Shown here: positions 33,013 to 43,025 of the stretch, one piece after another
How the letters are laid out: the number at the start of each line of letters is the position of its first letter
Position numbering within the stretch: position 1 is the first letter of the stretch
Assembly (NCBI RefSeq): GCF_003435815.1
Contig: NZ_QTUV01000011.1
Span: forward strand, 1-64,000
DNA: 64,000 nucleotides
Direction: 5' to 3'
Origin: Dorea sp. AM10-31
Lineage (GTDB): Bacteria; Bacillota; Clostridia; Lachnospirales; Lachnospiraceae
The notes under the pieces: model-generated
What the model was told of the DNA's origin: nothing
The model's database searches: none
Seen by the model: only the letters and a program-made list of their open reading frames with translations
Made by a program: the position numbers and the translations under genes

Positions 33013-33870
33013 ATGAAAGTTGTATTAGAGCGTTATCATGGACTTGGAAATGATTATGTTGTATTTGATCCAAATAAAAATGAGCTGGAATTAAATGAAA
33101 GAAATGTCCGGAGGATCTGTGACAGAAATGCGGGACTTGGTTCTGACGGAGTTCTTGAGGGACCGATTTTAAAAGAAGACGGAATGTATGTGAAAGTATG
33201 GAATCCAGACGGAAGCGAATCCGAGACGAGTGGAAATGGTGTCCGTATTTTTGCAAAATATCTCAAAGATGCAAGTTATGTACAGAAAAAGAATTTTAAA
33301 TTATATACAGGAAACGGACCGGTTGAAGTAACATTTTTAAATGAAGATGGTAGCAGACTTCGCGTTTCCATGGGAAAACTTTCATTCTGGAGTGATGATA
33401 TTCCGGTAACTGGAGAACGAAGAGAAGTCATTAATGAAGATATGGTATTCGGACGTACGTTATATCCGGTTACCTGTGTAAATATCGGTAATCCGCACTG
33501 TGTAATTCCGATGCGCGAGATCTCCAAACCACTTGTTACGAAGATTGGTGACTATGCAGAGATCGCAAGATATTTTCCAAATCGTATTAATACACAGATT
33601 ATGAAAGTGATCGACAAAGAAAATATTGCGATTGAAATCTTTGAGCGAGGCGCAGGTTACACACTTGCATCCGGAACAGGAGCGTGTGCGGCAGCCGGAG
33701 TTGCATACAAATTGGGCATGACGAACAGCAAAGTGATCGTGCATATGCCGGGTGGAGAATTACAGGTAGAAGTAGAAGATGATTGGAATGTCTATATGAC
33801 AGGAGATGTTTTCTATGTTGCGAAGATGACTCTGAGCAATGAATTTGCAGAGAAGTTAAGAGCTTTATAA
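33013..33870 (+). CDS. dapF: Diaminopimelate epimerase
   Basis: A 285-residue cytosolic enzyme turning LL-diaminopimelate into the meso form for lysine and peptidoglycan. GLGNDYVVFDP and GSDGVLEGP open the N-terminal lobe; the first active-site Cys of typical DapF (usually in NxDGSxxxxCGNG) is replaced here, the sequence reading NPDGSESETSGNG. The second Cys is present in ASGTGACAAAGVA. Serine or threonine at the first site occurs in some clostridial proteins annotated as DapF, and it could alter activity or substrate. The ATG after GGAGG was chosen; an upstream in-frame reading of 36 residues is not typical of the family. Confidence 0.85.
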   Translation: MKVVLERYHGLGNDYVVFDPNKNELELNERNVRRICDRNAGLGSDGVLEGPILKEDGMYVKVWNPDGSESETSGNGVRIFAKYLKDASYVQKKNFKLYTGNGPVEVTFLNEDGSRLRVSMGKLSFWSDDIPVTGERREVINEDMVFGRTLYPVTCVNIGNPHCVIPMREISKPLVTKIGDYAEIARYFPNRINTQIMKVIDKENIAIEIFERGAGYTLASGTGACAAAGVAYKLGMTNSKVIVHMPGGELQVEVEDDWNVYMTGDVFYVAKMTLSNEFAEKLRAL

Positions 33871-33931
33871 AAATGTGTGGGGTAGATTTGTACCATCTAA
33901 TAAGATATACTAAGGCATAGGAGGAAAACCT

Positions 33932-36900
33932 ATGCCTTTAAAATTTGTATTGGGACCATCGGGGTCCGGAAAAACTTATCAATTATATAAGAATGTGATC
34001 GCTGAGTCGAAAGCACATCCGGAGGAGAATTTTATTGTTCTTGTACCGGAGCAGTTTACGATGCAGACGCAAAAAGATCTTGTGACGATGCATGACAGAC
34101 ACGCAATCATGAACATCGATGTATTAAGTTTTGTGCGTCTTGCATACCGTATATTTGAAGAGACAGGAGCCGGTACACTGCCGGTGCTGGATGATGAGGG
34201 AAAAAATCTGATCCTGCGTAAGATTGCAGGCAATCATGAAAATGAATTACAGATGCTCCGCGGCAACATTCGCAAGCTTGGATATATCAGTGAAGTCAAA
34301 TCGGTGCTATCGGAATTTGCACAGTATGATATCGGGGAAGAAGAGATTGACCGTGTGATGGAAAATGCCGGCAGAGAGTCAAGACTGTATTATAAGCTGG
34401 CAGACATGAAAGTTCTATACCGCGGGTTTCAGGACTATCTGAAAGAACGGTATATTTCCAAGGAAGAACTGTTGGACGTATTAAGCCGTGTCGTATGTAA
34501 ATCGGAAATATTAAAAAACAGTACGATCGTTCTGGATGGATTTACCGGATTTACACCGGTACAGAACCGCTTGCTTGGAGAACTGATGAAGCATTGTCGG
34601 AAAGTTATGATTACTGTAACGATCGATCCGGCGGAAGATCCGTACCGCTATGAACATCCATATCAGTTATTTGCGCTTAGTAAACATATGGTTACATCCA
34701 TGATACAGCTGGCGAAAGAAAATCAGATCGAGATCGAAGAGCCCATGGAGCTGTTTGATAAGATCCCGTATCGTTTCCGTGATAATCCGGCACTTGCATT
34801 TCTGGAAAGAAATCTTTTCCGCTATCGGAAAGAAACTTATGAAGGAGAGCAGGATGCGGTTAAGATCCATGTGGCGAGAGAGCCGGGGGAAGAAGCACTG
34901 GCGGCGGCGCAGCAGGTGCGCGCTTATATGCGGGAGAATGGATATCGCTGCCGTGAGATTGCTGTGATCGTCAGCAATATGGAGATGTATGCCGAGGCAC
35001 TGGAACAGGCATTTGCGCTGTATGAGATCCCGGTATTTATGGATCACAAGAGAAGTATCCTGTTAAATTCATTCGTAGAGTATATACGAAGTCTCCTTGG
35101 AATGGCAGAACAGAATTTTACATATGAAAGTGTATTTCGTTTTCTGCGTACAAATCTGGCGGGATTTACCCATGATGAAGTGGACGAACTGGAAAATTAT
35201 GTCATCGGTATGGGAATCAAAGGCTATAAACGGTGGCAGGAGAAATGGATCCGCAGATTAAAAGATATGAAAGAAGAGGATCTGGAACGACTGAACCATT
35301 ACCGCACCAGATTCGTAGAAAAAGTGGATAATTTTGTCTTTGTATTAAAGCAGCGGAGGAAAACTGTCAAAGATATTACAATGGCATTGTATGAATTTAT
35401 GGTGCAGGAGCAGTTGCAGGAGCGGATCGCAGAGCAGGAGCAAAAATTCCGTGAGAATGGTGAACTGGCACTTGCGAAAGAATATGCACAGGTTTATCGG
35501 ATTGTTATCGAACTGATTGATAAATTTGTCGAGCTTCTCGGTGATGAACAGGTGAGCCTGAATGAATATTGCAAATTGCTGGATGCAGGGCTGGAAGAGG
35601 CACGTGTCGGTGTCATCCCGCCAAGTATTGACCAGGTTGTGATCGGAGATATGGAGCGTACGCGTCTGAAAGACATCCGTGCACTTCTCTTTGTCGGGGC
35701 AAATGATCTGCATCTTCCGGGAAATCTTCTGCGTACCGGTCTGTTGTCAGAGCCGGACAGGGAACAGTTCCAGAACCAGAAGCTGGCTCTGGCTCCGGGT
35801 GGAAAAGAGCGGGCATATGTACAGAAGTATTATCTCTATATGAATCTTACAAAACCATCGGAAAAGCTGGATATATTCTATAGCAAGGTATCTTCCGATG
35901 GTAAAAATATGCGACCGGCGTATCTGATGCAAGATTTAAGAAAAATGTATCCGGACATGAAGATCATAGAGGAAGAAGAAAAAAGCTTCGCAGAGAGGGA
36001 ATTCACCGAGAAGCTGGGAATCACCTGTCTGATACGGGGGCTGCAGGAAAGTAATGGAGAACTTGATCCACTCTGGTGTGAACTGTACACCTGGTATAAG
36101 AAACATCCAGAATGGCAGCAGACAGTAGAAAGCTTACTGGAAGCCGGCTATTACCGTATGCCGATGGATGGACTTACGAGACAGGTGGCAGAGAAGTTAT
36201 ATGGAAAATATTTTACAGATAGTATATCGAGAATGGAGCGGTTCAGTATCTGCGCATTCGCACATTTTCTGACATACGGGCTCCGTCTGAAAGAACGACC
36301 GGAATATGATTTCCAGTCTGTGGATTTTGGAAATGTGTGTCACCGTGCACTGGAACTGTACTCAAGAAAACTGGAGCACACCGGAGAGAGCTGGACAGAA
36401 GTTGAAAATAAAATAAGAAAGCAATATATTGATGAGTCGGTGGATGAGGCAATTACAGACTATGGCAATTCGGTTCTCTACAGTTCATCGCGGAACGAAT
36501 ATCTTGTAGAGCGTATGAAGAGAATGCTGGAACGCACGATCTGGGCACTGACAGAACAGCTTGCACAGGGGGATTTTGCGCCTTCTGCATATGAAGTCCG
36601 CTTTACAAATGGCAAAATTGACCGTGTCGATACCTGTGAGGATGAGGATAAAGTTTATGTGAAAGTTATGGACTATAAAACCGGCAGCAAAGAATTTGAT
36701 GTAGTTTCGCTGTATCAGGGATTGCAGCTTCAGCTGATGGTTTATATAAAGGCGGCAGTGGAAAGAGAAGAGAAAAGACATCCGGGTAAAGAGATCGTAC
36801 CATCAGGCGTATTTTATTATCGCATCCAGGATCCGCTTCTGGATGGAAAAGTCATGGATGAAATTCTGCGTGGAACCGAAGAGGAAAAGAAAGAACAGAT

Positions 36901-37396
36901 GGAAAAGGAGATGTTAAAAGTACTCCGTCCGGATGGTCTGGTCAATCTGTCCGGTGAGAATCTTAAACATTTACAGAAAATACAGTCTGGTGATTCTGTT
37001 GCAGTTCCGGTTAAATATACAAAATCGGGATCGCTTTCCAAAACATCCAAAGTGGCTTCAGAGACAGATTTTGATACATTGATGCGATATGCCCAGAAGA
37101 AAGTGGAAGAGATCCATCAGAAAATTGCAGATGGTGAAGTTGCTGCTCGGCCGTACCGTCAGGGAACGGAGACAGGATGTGACTATTGTAAATATCGGCA
37201 CATTTGCGGATTTGATCTGAAAGTTCCGGGTTATCATTATCGGAATCTGGAAAAATTATCAAAAGAAGAAGCAATCCAGAAGATGACAGCAGAAGTCGGG
37301 ACTGGTTTAAAACAGCCGGAAAAATCTAAAAAAATTGGAATGGCAGAGAAAGAAGAACAGCCAGATAAAGAAAAGAACAGCAAGGAGGAGCAGTAA
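33932..37396 (+). CDS. addB: ATP-dependent helicase/nuclease subunit B
   Basis: A 1154-residue subunit of the AddAB double-strand-break resection complex. It has a Walker A-like GPSGSGKT (8-15), a long inactive helicase-like body, and a C-terminal RecB-type nuclease domain (VMDYKTGSKEFDVVSLYQGLQLQL contains the DYK and QLQL motifs). Four cysteines for an iron-sulfur cluster are in place: Cys774 (FSICAFAHF) and Cys1083, Cys1086, Cys1092 (GCDYCKYRHICGF). The C-terminus is a Lys/Glu-rich tail. It overlaps addA by one base (TAATG). Confidence 0.96.
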   Translation: MPLKFVLGPSGSGKTYQLYKNVIAESKAHPEENFIVLVPEQFTMQTQKDLVTMHDRHAIMNIDVLSFVRLAYRIFEETGAGTLPVLDDEGKNLILRKIAGNHENELQMLRGNIRKLGYISEVKSVLSEFAQYDIGEEEIDRVMENAGRESRLYYKLADMKVLYRGFQDYLKERYISKEELLDVLSRVVCKSEILKNSTIVLDGFTGFTPVQNRLLGELMKHCRKVMITVTIDPAEDPYRYEHPYQLFALSKHMVTSMIQLAKENQIEIEEPMELFDKIPYRFRDNPALAFLERNLFRYRKETYEGEQDAVKIHVAREPGEEALAAAQQVRAYMRENGYRCREIAVIVSNMEMYAEALEQAFALYEIPVFMDHKRSILLNSFVEYIRSLLGMAEQNFTYESVFRFLRTNLAGFTHDEVDELENYVIGMGIKGYKRWQEKWIRRLKDMKEEDLERLNHYRTRFVEKVDNFVFVLKQRRKTVKDITMALYEFMVQEQLQERIAEQEQKFRENGELALAKEYAQVYRIVIELIDKFVELLGDEQVSLNEYCKLLDAGLEEARVGVIPPSIDQVVIGDMERTRLKDIRALLFVGANDLHLPGNLLRTGLLSEPDREQFQNQKLALAPGGKERAYVQKYYLYMNLTKPSEKLDIFYSKVSSDGKNMRPAYLMQDLRKMYPDMKIIEEEEKSFAEREFTEKLGITCLIRGLQESNGELDPLWCELYTWYKKHPEWQQTVESLLEAGYYRMPMDGLTRQVAEKLYGKYFTDSISRMERFSICAFAHFLTYGLRLKERPEYDFQSVDFGNVCHRALELYSRKLEHTGESWTEVENKIRKQYIDESVDEAITDYGNSVLYSSSRNEYLVERMKRMLERTIWALTEQLAQGDFAPSAYEVRFTNGKIDRVDTCEDEDKVYVKVMDYKTGSKEFDVVSLYQGLQLQLMVYIKAAVEREEKRHPGKEIVPSGVFYYRIQDPLLDGKVMDEILRGTEEEKKEQMEKEMLKVLRPDGLVNLSGENLKHLQKIQSGDSVAVPVKYTKSGSLSKTSKVASETDFDTLMRYAQKKVEEIHQKIADGEVAARPYRQGTETGCDYCKYRHICGFDLKVPGYHYRNLEKLSKEEAIQKMTAEVGTGLKQPEKSKKIGMAEKEEQPDKEKNSKEEQ

Positions 37397-40300
37397 TGGG
37401 TGTGACATGGACGCCGGAACAACAGAAAGTAATTGATTTGCGTAACCGGAACATACTTGTGTCGGCGGCAGCAGGCTCCGGGAAAACGGCAGTTCTGGTA
37501 GAACGGATCATAACGATGCTGACGAAAGATGAGCCGCCGATCGATGTAGACCAGCTACTTGTTGTGACATTTACAGAGGCGGCGGCAGCGGAGATGAAAG
37601 AAAGAATCCGTGTGGCCATAGAGCAGAAATTGGAAGAAGAGCCGGATAATGAACATCTGAAACGGCAGGCAACACTGATTCATAATGCGCGTATTACGAC
37701 AATCCACAGCTTCTGCCTGTCTGTGATCAAGGATCATTTTTATGCAATCCATCTGGATCCGGGATTCCGGATCGGAGAGGAAGGGGAGCTTAAGCTTTTG
37801 TGTCATGATGTGCTCGGAGAAGTGCTGGAAGAAGAATACACAGAGGGGAGACAGCGTTTCCTGGATTTTACGACTGCATATGGAGATGGAAAGAATGATA
37901 AGAAGATCGAAGAATTGATCCTTAAAATATACGAATATTCCAGAAGTTATCCGGATGCAAAAAAATGGATACATGACTGTGCAGAAAGCTACCGGGTTAA
38001 AGATTTTGATGCACTGGAAGAGACAGAATTTATCCGTGTCATCAAAGATCAGGTGAGCCGTTATCTTAAGGATGCGGCGAATAAAATCCGGCAGGCAATA
38101 AAGATCTGTACCGGAGAAGCTGATGGACCATATATGTATGAGACGGCGCTGGTAAATGATTCGCAGTTGATTCAAAGTTTAAGATCAAAAGATACATTTC
38201 TTGAGATGTCAACGGTGCTGGACAAGGATTATAAATGGACAAGGCTTCCGTGCAACAGAGATGAAAACGTATCTGAGAATAAAGCAAACCAGGTAAAATA
38301 TTTAAGAGATACGGCAAAGAAGATCATAAAAGAAATGAAAGAGCAGTTCTTCTATGCACCGTCTTTTAAATTGCTGGAAGACTTAAATGCCAGTGCGCCG
38401 ATGATGGAAGAACTGGCAGATCTGGTATGCAAATTTGCAGATCGTTTTGAAGAGAAAAAACGAAGCAAAAATATGATTGATTTTTCCGATATGGAGCAGT
38501 ATGCCCTGCAGATTCTGACAGAAGAAAAGGATGGCAGACTTGTGCCGTCACCGATCGCAAAAGAGTACCAGAGACAGTTTGTGGAAATCATGATCGATGA
38601 ATACCAGGACAGCAATCTAATCCAGGAAGCGCTTCTTACAAGTGTTTCTACAATATGGGAAGATAAGTATAATATTTTCATGGTTGGTGATGTAAAGCAG
38701 AGTATTTATCGTTTCCGTCTGTCCAGACCGGAGATTTTCATGGATAAATATAATACATACGATAAATCCGAGAGTAAAAAACAGCGGATTGATCTGCATA
38801 AGAATTTCCGAAGCCGTAAGGAAGTGTTGGACAGTGTGAATTTTATTTTCCGTCAGATTATGACGGAAGATCTAGGAGGAATCGACTATGACGACGATGC
38901 AGCGCTAAATGTAGGAGCTGACTATAAAAAGACCGGAGAAAATGCGACGGAAGTGCTTGTTGTCGATACTGATATTCGCGACAATGATCATAAGAAAGTA
39001 AAAGGGATCAATGAAAGGGAGATAGAAGCAAGAGCAATTGCGGGGAAAATCCGTTCCATGATGGAGGATAACTTCCGCGTGACAGATAAAGAGAGTGGAA
39101 AACTTCGCCCGCTTCAGTACCGCGATATTGTGATCCTGACAAGAAGTTCGAGAGGATTTTCAGATGTATTTGTGGAAATCCTTGGGCGGGAAGGAATCCC
39201 GGCGTTTGCGGGAACAAAAGAAGGATATTTTGCCACACAGGAGATCGGAGTACTGTTGGACTATCTGCGTGTGCTGGATAATGCAAGACAGGATCTGCCG
39301 CTGACGGCAGTGTTGACGTCACCAATCGGTGGATGCAGTGCAAAAGAGCTTGCACTGATTCGTAGCTCATGTCCGGAAGAACCATTTTATGAAACAGTGC
39401 GCAGATACCGAGCAGAAGGAACGGAAGAAGAGCTTAGAGACAAACTGGAAAACTGCCTTTCGGTGATGGAGAAAATTCGTGAGATCGTGCCGTATACACC
39501 GATGCATGAATTATTACAGCGCGTGTTGGATGATACCGGATATGAAATGTATATGTCAGCAATGCCGGGAGGTATCCAGAGAAAAGCCAATATTGATATG
39601 CTGATGGAAAGGGCGAAAGCTTTTGAAAGCACCAGTTACAAAGGGTTGTTTCATTTTGTGCGCTATATGGAACAGCTGCAGAAATATGAAGTGGATTATG
39701 GAGAGGCGAATGTCGAGGAAGAGCAGGCAGATACTGTGCGTCTTATGACAATCCATAAAAGTAAAGGACTGGAATTTCCAGTTGTATTTGTAGCCGGTAT
39801 GGGGAAACGATTTAACATGCAGGATATTAACAGCCGTGTTGTTTTGAATTCCAAATTTGGTGTGGGTCTGGAAGTTGTAGACCTGAAGCAGCGGACGAAG
39901 CGGGCGAGCCTGTTAAAGAAAACGATCCGGCAGGAAGAAAAACTGGATTCACTTGGAGAAGAACTCCGAGTTCTTTATGTTGCCTATACAAGGGCAAAAG
40001 AGAAATTGATCATCACAGGAACGATGTCTAATCTGGAAAAGAAGCAGGCAGAATATGAAAGTGTGCAGGAAGAGTCGGATATGAAATTTGATTTCCTACG
40101 TCTGAGCAAAGCGACAACGTACTGGGATTTTGTACTGCCGGCAGTATTACGGGCTCCGCGGTCTGTACCGCTCAGACTGAAAGTGCTGAATATGTATGAC
40201 ATCATTGCGGGACAGGCAGAAACGCAGGTGAAGAGTCAGATAGAAAGAAGTGTACTGGAAGACTGGGATACAGAGCGTGTATATGATGAAGAGATGCATG

Positions 40301-41013
40301 AAAATCTTAGGAATCAGTTTGCTTACAGATATCCATATGAAAACAGCCAGACACGAAAGTTGAAATTCTCCGTTTCGGAATTAAAGAAACGGATTTATTT
40401 ACAGGAATCCGGAGAAATGGAGGACAGCGAGCAGCTTTACGAAGAAACGGAACTGCAGCCGATCCTTCCGAAATTTATGGAGGAAGAGGTGCCGCTTACA
40501 GGAGCATCCAGAGGTACCGCTTATCACCGTGCACTGGAGCTTCTGAATTTTGCAGAAGACTATGATACTGAGAAACTGAAAAATTGCCTTAGGAAGTTTA
40601 CAGAAGATGGGAAGATGACGGACGAGATGCGAAAGGCTGTCTGCATTCGGGATTTCTTGAAATTTTTACAGACAGACAGCGGAAAACGGATGCAGGCATG
40701 TGCAAAACAAAACCGCCTCTTTAAAGAGCAGCCATTCGTACTCGGAGTGCCGGCAACGGATCTGTGGAAGGAAGAAGAGGAAGGCGAACTTGTTCTTGTT
40801 CAGGGAATCATAGATGTGTATTTTGAAGAAGAGGACGGATTGGTTGTGCTGGATTATAAGACAGACCGTGTCCGTGAAAACAGAGAACTTGTAGAACGTT
40901 ATCATGGACAGCTTGATTACTACGCCAGGGCACTGGAACAGGCGACCGGTAAAACCGTAAAAGAAAAGATCATCTATTCCTTTACCCTTGGCGAAGAAAT
41001 TCATCTGCCATAA
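37396..41013 (+). CDS. addA: ATP-dependent helicase/nuclease subunit A
   Basis: A 1205-residue UvrD-like helicase with nuclease domain, acting with AddB in recombination repair. Helicase motifs: Q motif TPEQQKVIDL, Walker A SAAAGSGKTAVLVERI (Lys30), motif Ia VTFTEAAAAEMKERI, motif II IMIDEYQDSN, motif III VGDVKQSIYRFR, motif V VRLMTIHKSKGLEFPVVFVAG and motif VI LRVLYVAYTRAKEKL, with the RecB nuclease motif VLDYKTDR near the C-terminus and Tyr in QLDYYARALE. The ATG overlaps the addB stop, so the pair is translationally coupled. Confidence 0.97.
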   Translation: MGVTWTPEQQKVIDLRNRNILVSAAAGSGKTAVLVERIITMLTKDEPPIDVDQLLVVTFTEAAAAEMKERIRVAIEQKLEEEPDNEHLKRQATLIHNARITTIHSFCLSVIKDHFYAIHLDPGFRIGEEGELKLLCHDVLGEVLEEEYTEGRQRFLDFTTAYGDGKNDKKIEELILKIYEYSRSYPDAKKWIHDCAESYRVKDFDALEETEFIRVIKDQVSRYLKDAANKIRQAIKICTGEADGPYMYETALVNDSQLIQSLRSKDTFLEMSTVLDKDYKWTRLPCNRDENVSENKANQVKYLRDTAKKIIKEMKEQFFYAPSFKLLEDLNASAPMMEELADLVCKFADRFEEKKRSKNMIDFSDMEQYALQILTEEKDGRLVPSPIAKEYQRQFVEIMIDEYQDSNLIQEALLTSVSTIWEDKYNIFMVGDVKQSIYRFRLSRPEIFMDKYNTYDKSESKKQRIDLHKNFRSRKEVLDSVNFIFRQIMTEDLGGIDYDDDAALNVGADYKKTGENATEVLVVDTDIRDNDHKKVKGINEREIEARAIAGKIRSMMEDNFRVTDKESGKLRPLQYRDIVILTRSSRGFSDVFVEILGREGIPAFAGTKEGYFATQEIGVLLDYLRVLDNARQDLPLTAVLTSPIGGCSAKELALIRSSCPEEPFYETVRRYRAEGTEEELRDKLENCLSVMEKIREIVPYTPMHELLQRVLDDTGYEMYMSAMPGGIQRKANIDMLMERAKAFESTSYKGLFHFVRYMEQLQKYEVDYGEANVEEEQADTVRLMTIHKSKGLEFPVVFVAGMGKRFNMQDINSRVVLNSKFGVGLEVVDLKQRTKRASLLKKTIRQEEKLDSLGEELRVLYVAYTRAKEKLIITGTMSNLEKKQAEYESVQEESDMKFDFLRLSKATTYWDFVLPAVLRAPRSVPLRLKVLNMYDIIAGQAETQVKSQIERSVLEDWDTERVYDEEMHENLRNQFAYRYPYENSQTRKLKFSVSELKKRIYLQESGEMEDSEQLYEETELQPILPKFMEEEVPLTGASRGTAYHRALELLNFAEDYDTEKLKNCLRKFTEDGKMTDEMRKAVCIRDFLKFLQTDSGKRMQACAKQNRLFKEQPFVLGVPATDLWKEEEEGELVLVQGIIDVYFEEEDGLVVLDYKTDRVRENRELVERYHGQLDYYARALEQATGKTVKEKIIYSFTLGEEIHLP

Positions 41014-41034
41014 AAGAAAATAAAAAGTTTACAA

Positions 41035-41580
41035 TTAAGGACGGAATGTTTTCAGTGCTTCGATGGTCTGGGCAATCAGATCTTCCAGAGTCCAGCCGAG
41101 CATATCAGCACCGCGTTCGATTACTTCGCGGGAACATCCGGCTGCAAAATTTTTGGATTTGTATTTTTTCTTAACAGATTTTAAAGTCAGATCCTGAACG
41201 CTTTTGGACGGTCGCATAACAACGACTGCACCGATCAGTCCGGTCAGCTCGTCAACGGCATAAAGCACCTTTTCCATTTCGTGTTCCGGTTGTATGTCAA
41301 CAGTAATTGCATAACCGTGACTTGCTGTGGCGTGGATGATTTTTTCATCTGCGCCATTTTCTTTTAAGATTTCTTGCTCTTTGATGCAGTGCTGATCCGG
41401 ATATTTCTCAAAATCCAGGTCGTGCAGGATCCCTACGACTTCCCAGAAATCTTTCTCATCACCATATCCAAGTTTCTCTGCAAAATAGCGCATTGTTTTT
41501 CCGACAATGTCTGCGTGTTCCAGATGAAATTCATCCTGATTATATTCTTTCAATAATGTCCATGCCTGTTCCTGTGTCAT
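41035..41580 (-). CDS. HD-domain protein
   Basis: A 181-residue soluble protein with an HD-superfamily metal phosphohydrolase fold: His in EFHLEHADIVGKTMRYFA, the HD pair in VGILHDLDFEKYPDQHC, further His in IHATASHGYAI, and Asp in YAVDELTGLIGA. Substrate unknown; related proteins act on nucleotides or phosphates. It is convergent with addA with a 21-base gap, and its upstream region contains the MITE-like repeat at 41603-41688. GGAGG precedes the ATG. Confidence 0.85.
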   Translation of the reverse strand: MTQEQAWTLLKEYNQDEFHLEHADIVGKTMRYFAEKLGYGDEKDFWEVVGILHDLDFEKYPDQHCIKEQEILKENGADEKIIHATASHGYAITVDIQPEHEMEKVLYAVDELTGLIGAVVVMRPSKSVQDLTLKSVKKKYKSKNFAAGCSREVIERGADMLGWTLEDLIAQTIEALKTFRP

Positions 41581-41602
41581 ATATATACCTCCTGGATGTT
41601 AT

Positions 41603-41688
41603 TGCTATAATGATGTCAGGGTCAAAAGATGCCATACGAATTGTTCCGTACTTCGTATTCCACAATTCTATCTGACATTATTATAGCA
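41603..41688. repeat. MITE-like repeat, copy C, with 17-bp terminal inverted repeats
   Basis: TGCTATAATGATGTCAG (41603-41619) and CTGACATTATTATAGCA (41672-41688) are inverse at 16 of 17 positions. The interior 41628-41670 is about 90 percent identical by eye to 52863-52906, beginning GATGCCATACGAATTGTT and ending CAATTCTA, and can itself fold through GAATTG/CAATTC. It lies upstream of the HD-domain gene, whose promoter may include the TATAAT-like end. Confidence 0.78.
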
Positions 41689-41807
41689 CGGTATATAAGT
41701 TCCACACTAATAAGAATCTTTTTTGGCAGACTATAGAAAAAAGTTATTACACGAATATTTTAAAAATGTTATGGAAATACTTTCAAAATAATGAAAGGGG
41801 TAATATT

Positions 41808-42017
41808 ATGACTGCAAAAAAGAAAGGTCCGATACGGCTGGATCAGATCACGCCGGAAGAGAAAATGAAATATGAAGTAGCAGAGGAGCTGGGACTGCTT
41901 GATAAAGTGCTGGCAGAGGGATGGAAATCTTTATCATCCAAGGAAACCGGACGGATTGGAGGGAAGCTGGCAGGACGCAGGCGTCGGCAGCAGCAAAGCG
42001 CTGTGGAAGAGGAGTAA
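41808..42017 (+). CDS. Small acid-soluble spore protein, alpha/beta type
   Basis: A 69-residue protein resembling alpha/beta SASPs, which coat and protect DNA in dormant spores. KMKYEVAEELGLLDKV corresponds to the first conserved helix with the germination-protease region, and WKSLSSKETGRIGGKLAGRR to the second DNA-binding helix. The Arg-rich C-terminus fits DNA binding. AAAGGGG precedes the ATG; an upstream in-frame ATG has no ribosome site. No clear sigma-G promoter was recognised. Confidence 0.75.
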   Translation: MTAKKKGPIRLDQITPEEKMKYEVAEELGLLDKVLAEGWKSLSSKETGRIGGKLAGRRRRQQQSAVEEE

Positions 42018-42070
42018 AAGTAACAAAAGTATTACGAATGTTAATTAGTATGAACATTTACAGGGAAAGC

Positions 42071-42099
42071 TTGAAAACAGAAAGCCCTTTTGCTATAAT
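42071..42099 (+). promoter_or_regulatory. Promoter of the WecG/TagA-like gene
   Basis: TTGAAA (42071-42076), a 17-base spacer and TATAAT (42094-42099), about 55 bases before the start codon. Confidence 0.68.
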
Positions 42100-42153
42100 C
42101 GAAAAGCTTGATTAGAAGAGTAAAAGATTCGGGATATAGCGGGTGCAGAGAAG

Positions 42154-42852
42154 ATGGACAGCAAGATTAATGTTTTAGGTATATATATAGACAATTACAC
42201 AGGCAAAGAAGCTATGAAAGAAGCGGTCGGATACATGGAGTCTGATCCGGTTAATATTGTAGAACTTCTTACAGTAGATGCAGTGATGGATGTAGATCTG
42301 CAGCAGGAGACGAAGGAACAGCTTAGAAGTTTCGATCTTGTGCTGGCAGGAGACAAGACAATTCTGGAAGCAGCGGATGTGGAAGAGAAGCGTTGTCTGC
42401 AGGAGACAGAGAATCATTTATTTATGAAGATGTTCCTGAGATATTTGCATAAGAACCATAAGCGGGTATATCTTCTTGTTGAGACACAGGAAGAGGGAGA
42501 AGCATTTTTTCAATATCTGGAACACTATTATAGAGGAATCCAGATTGTTGGGATGGCGAAAGTCTCTGCAGAGAACAGAGCGGATGATATGCTGGTGAAT
42601 GCGATCAATGGTGCAGAGACAGACTGTGTACTTTCTATGTTATGTTCGCCGCTTCAGGAAGATTTTGCGGCAAAGAACAGAGCACTTCTCAATACGAGAA
42701 TTCTTTTCGGTATGGGGAAAGCAGCTCCGCCGTGGAAAGAGACCAGCTTTGGAAAGGAAAAAGTCACCCGATTCTTTACCCGGAGAATTTTCAGAAAAGA
42801 GATGGAAAAGCAAAAGGCAGAGAGCGACAGGAATGTCGGGGCAGACATTTAA
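42154..42852 (+). CDS. WecG/TagA/CpsF-family glycosyltransferase-like protein
   Basis: A 232-residue soluble protein. Family-like parts are INVLGIYIDNYTGKEAMKEA at the start, the central LVLAGDKTILEAADV (where active enzymes usually have a PDGxG-type motif), RVYLLVETQEEGEAFFQYLE and IQIVGMAKVS. Some expected catalytic residues are not evident, so activity is uncertain. TagA-type enzymes add N-acetylmannosamine in wall teichoic acid or polymer linkage units; no partner genes are adjacent. It has its own promoter and a terminator. Confidence 0.72.
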   Translation: MDSKINVLGIYIDNYTGKEAMKEAVGYMESDPVNIVELLTVDAVMDVDLQQETKEQLRSFDLVLAGDKTILEAADVEEKRCLQETENHLFMKMFLRYLHKNHKRVYLLVETQEEGEAFFQYLEHYYRGIQIVGMAKVSAENRADDMLVNAINGAETDCVLSMLCSPLQEDFAAKNRALLNTRILFGMGKAAPPWKETSFGKEKVTRFFTRRIFRKEMEKQKAESDRNVGADI

Positions 42853-42881
42853 AAGACATACAGATACAGAAAGAAAAAAGT

Positions 42882-42923
42882 GAGGAAATCAACAAAAAAT
42901 TGTGATTTCCTCTTTATTTTTTT
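42882..42923 (+). terminator. Terminator after the WecG/TagA-like gene
   Basis: GAGGAAATCA and TGATTTCCTC form a perfect 10-bp stem with an 11-base loop, followed by a T-rich tract. Confidence 0.88.
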
Positions 42924-43025
42924 GTTGATATATATTAATATAGGTCTAGTAATATGCAAATTCACTTAAGATAGAGTAATTTTGTTGTGGAAAATGCATA
43001 TTGAAATGAGTGGAGGAGATAACCT

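Noticed and set aside
37555..38175. Minus-strand ORF of 206 codons antisense to addA
   Set aside because: Overlaps conserved helicase motifs of AddA; no start signal.
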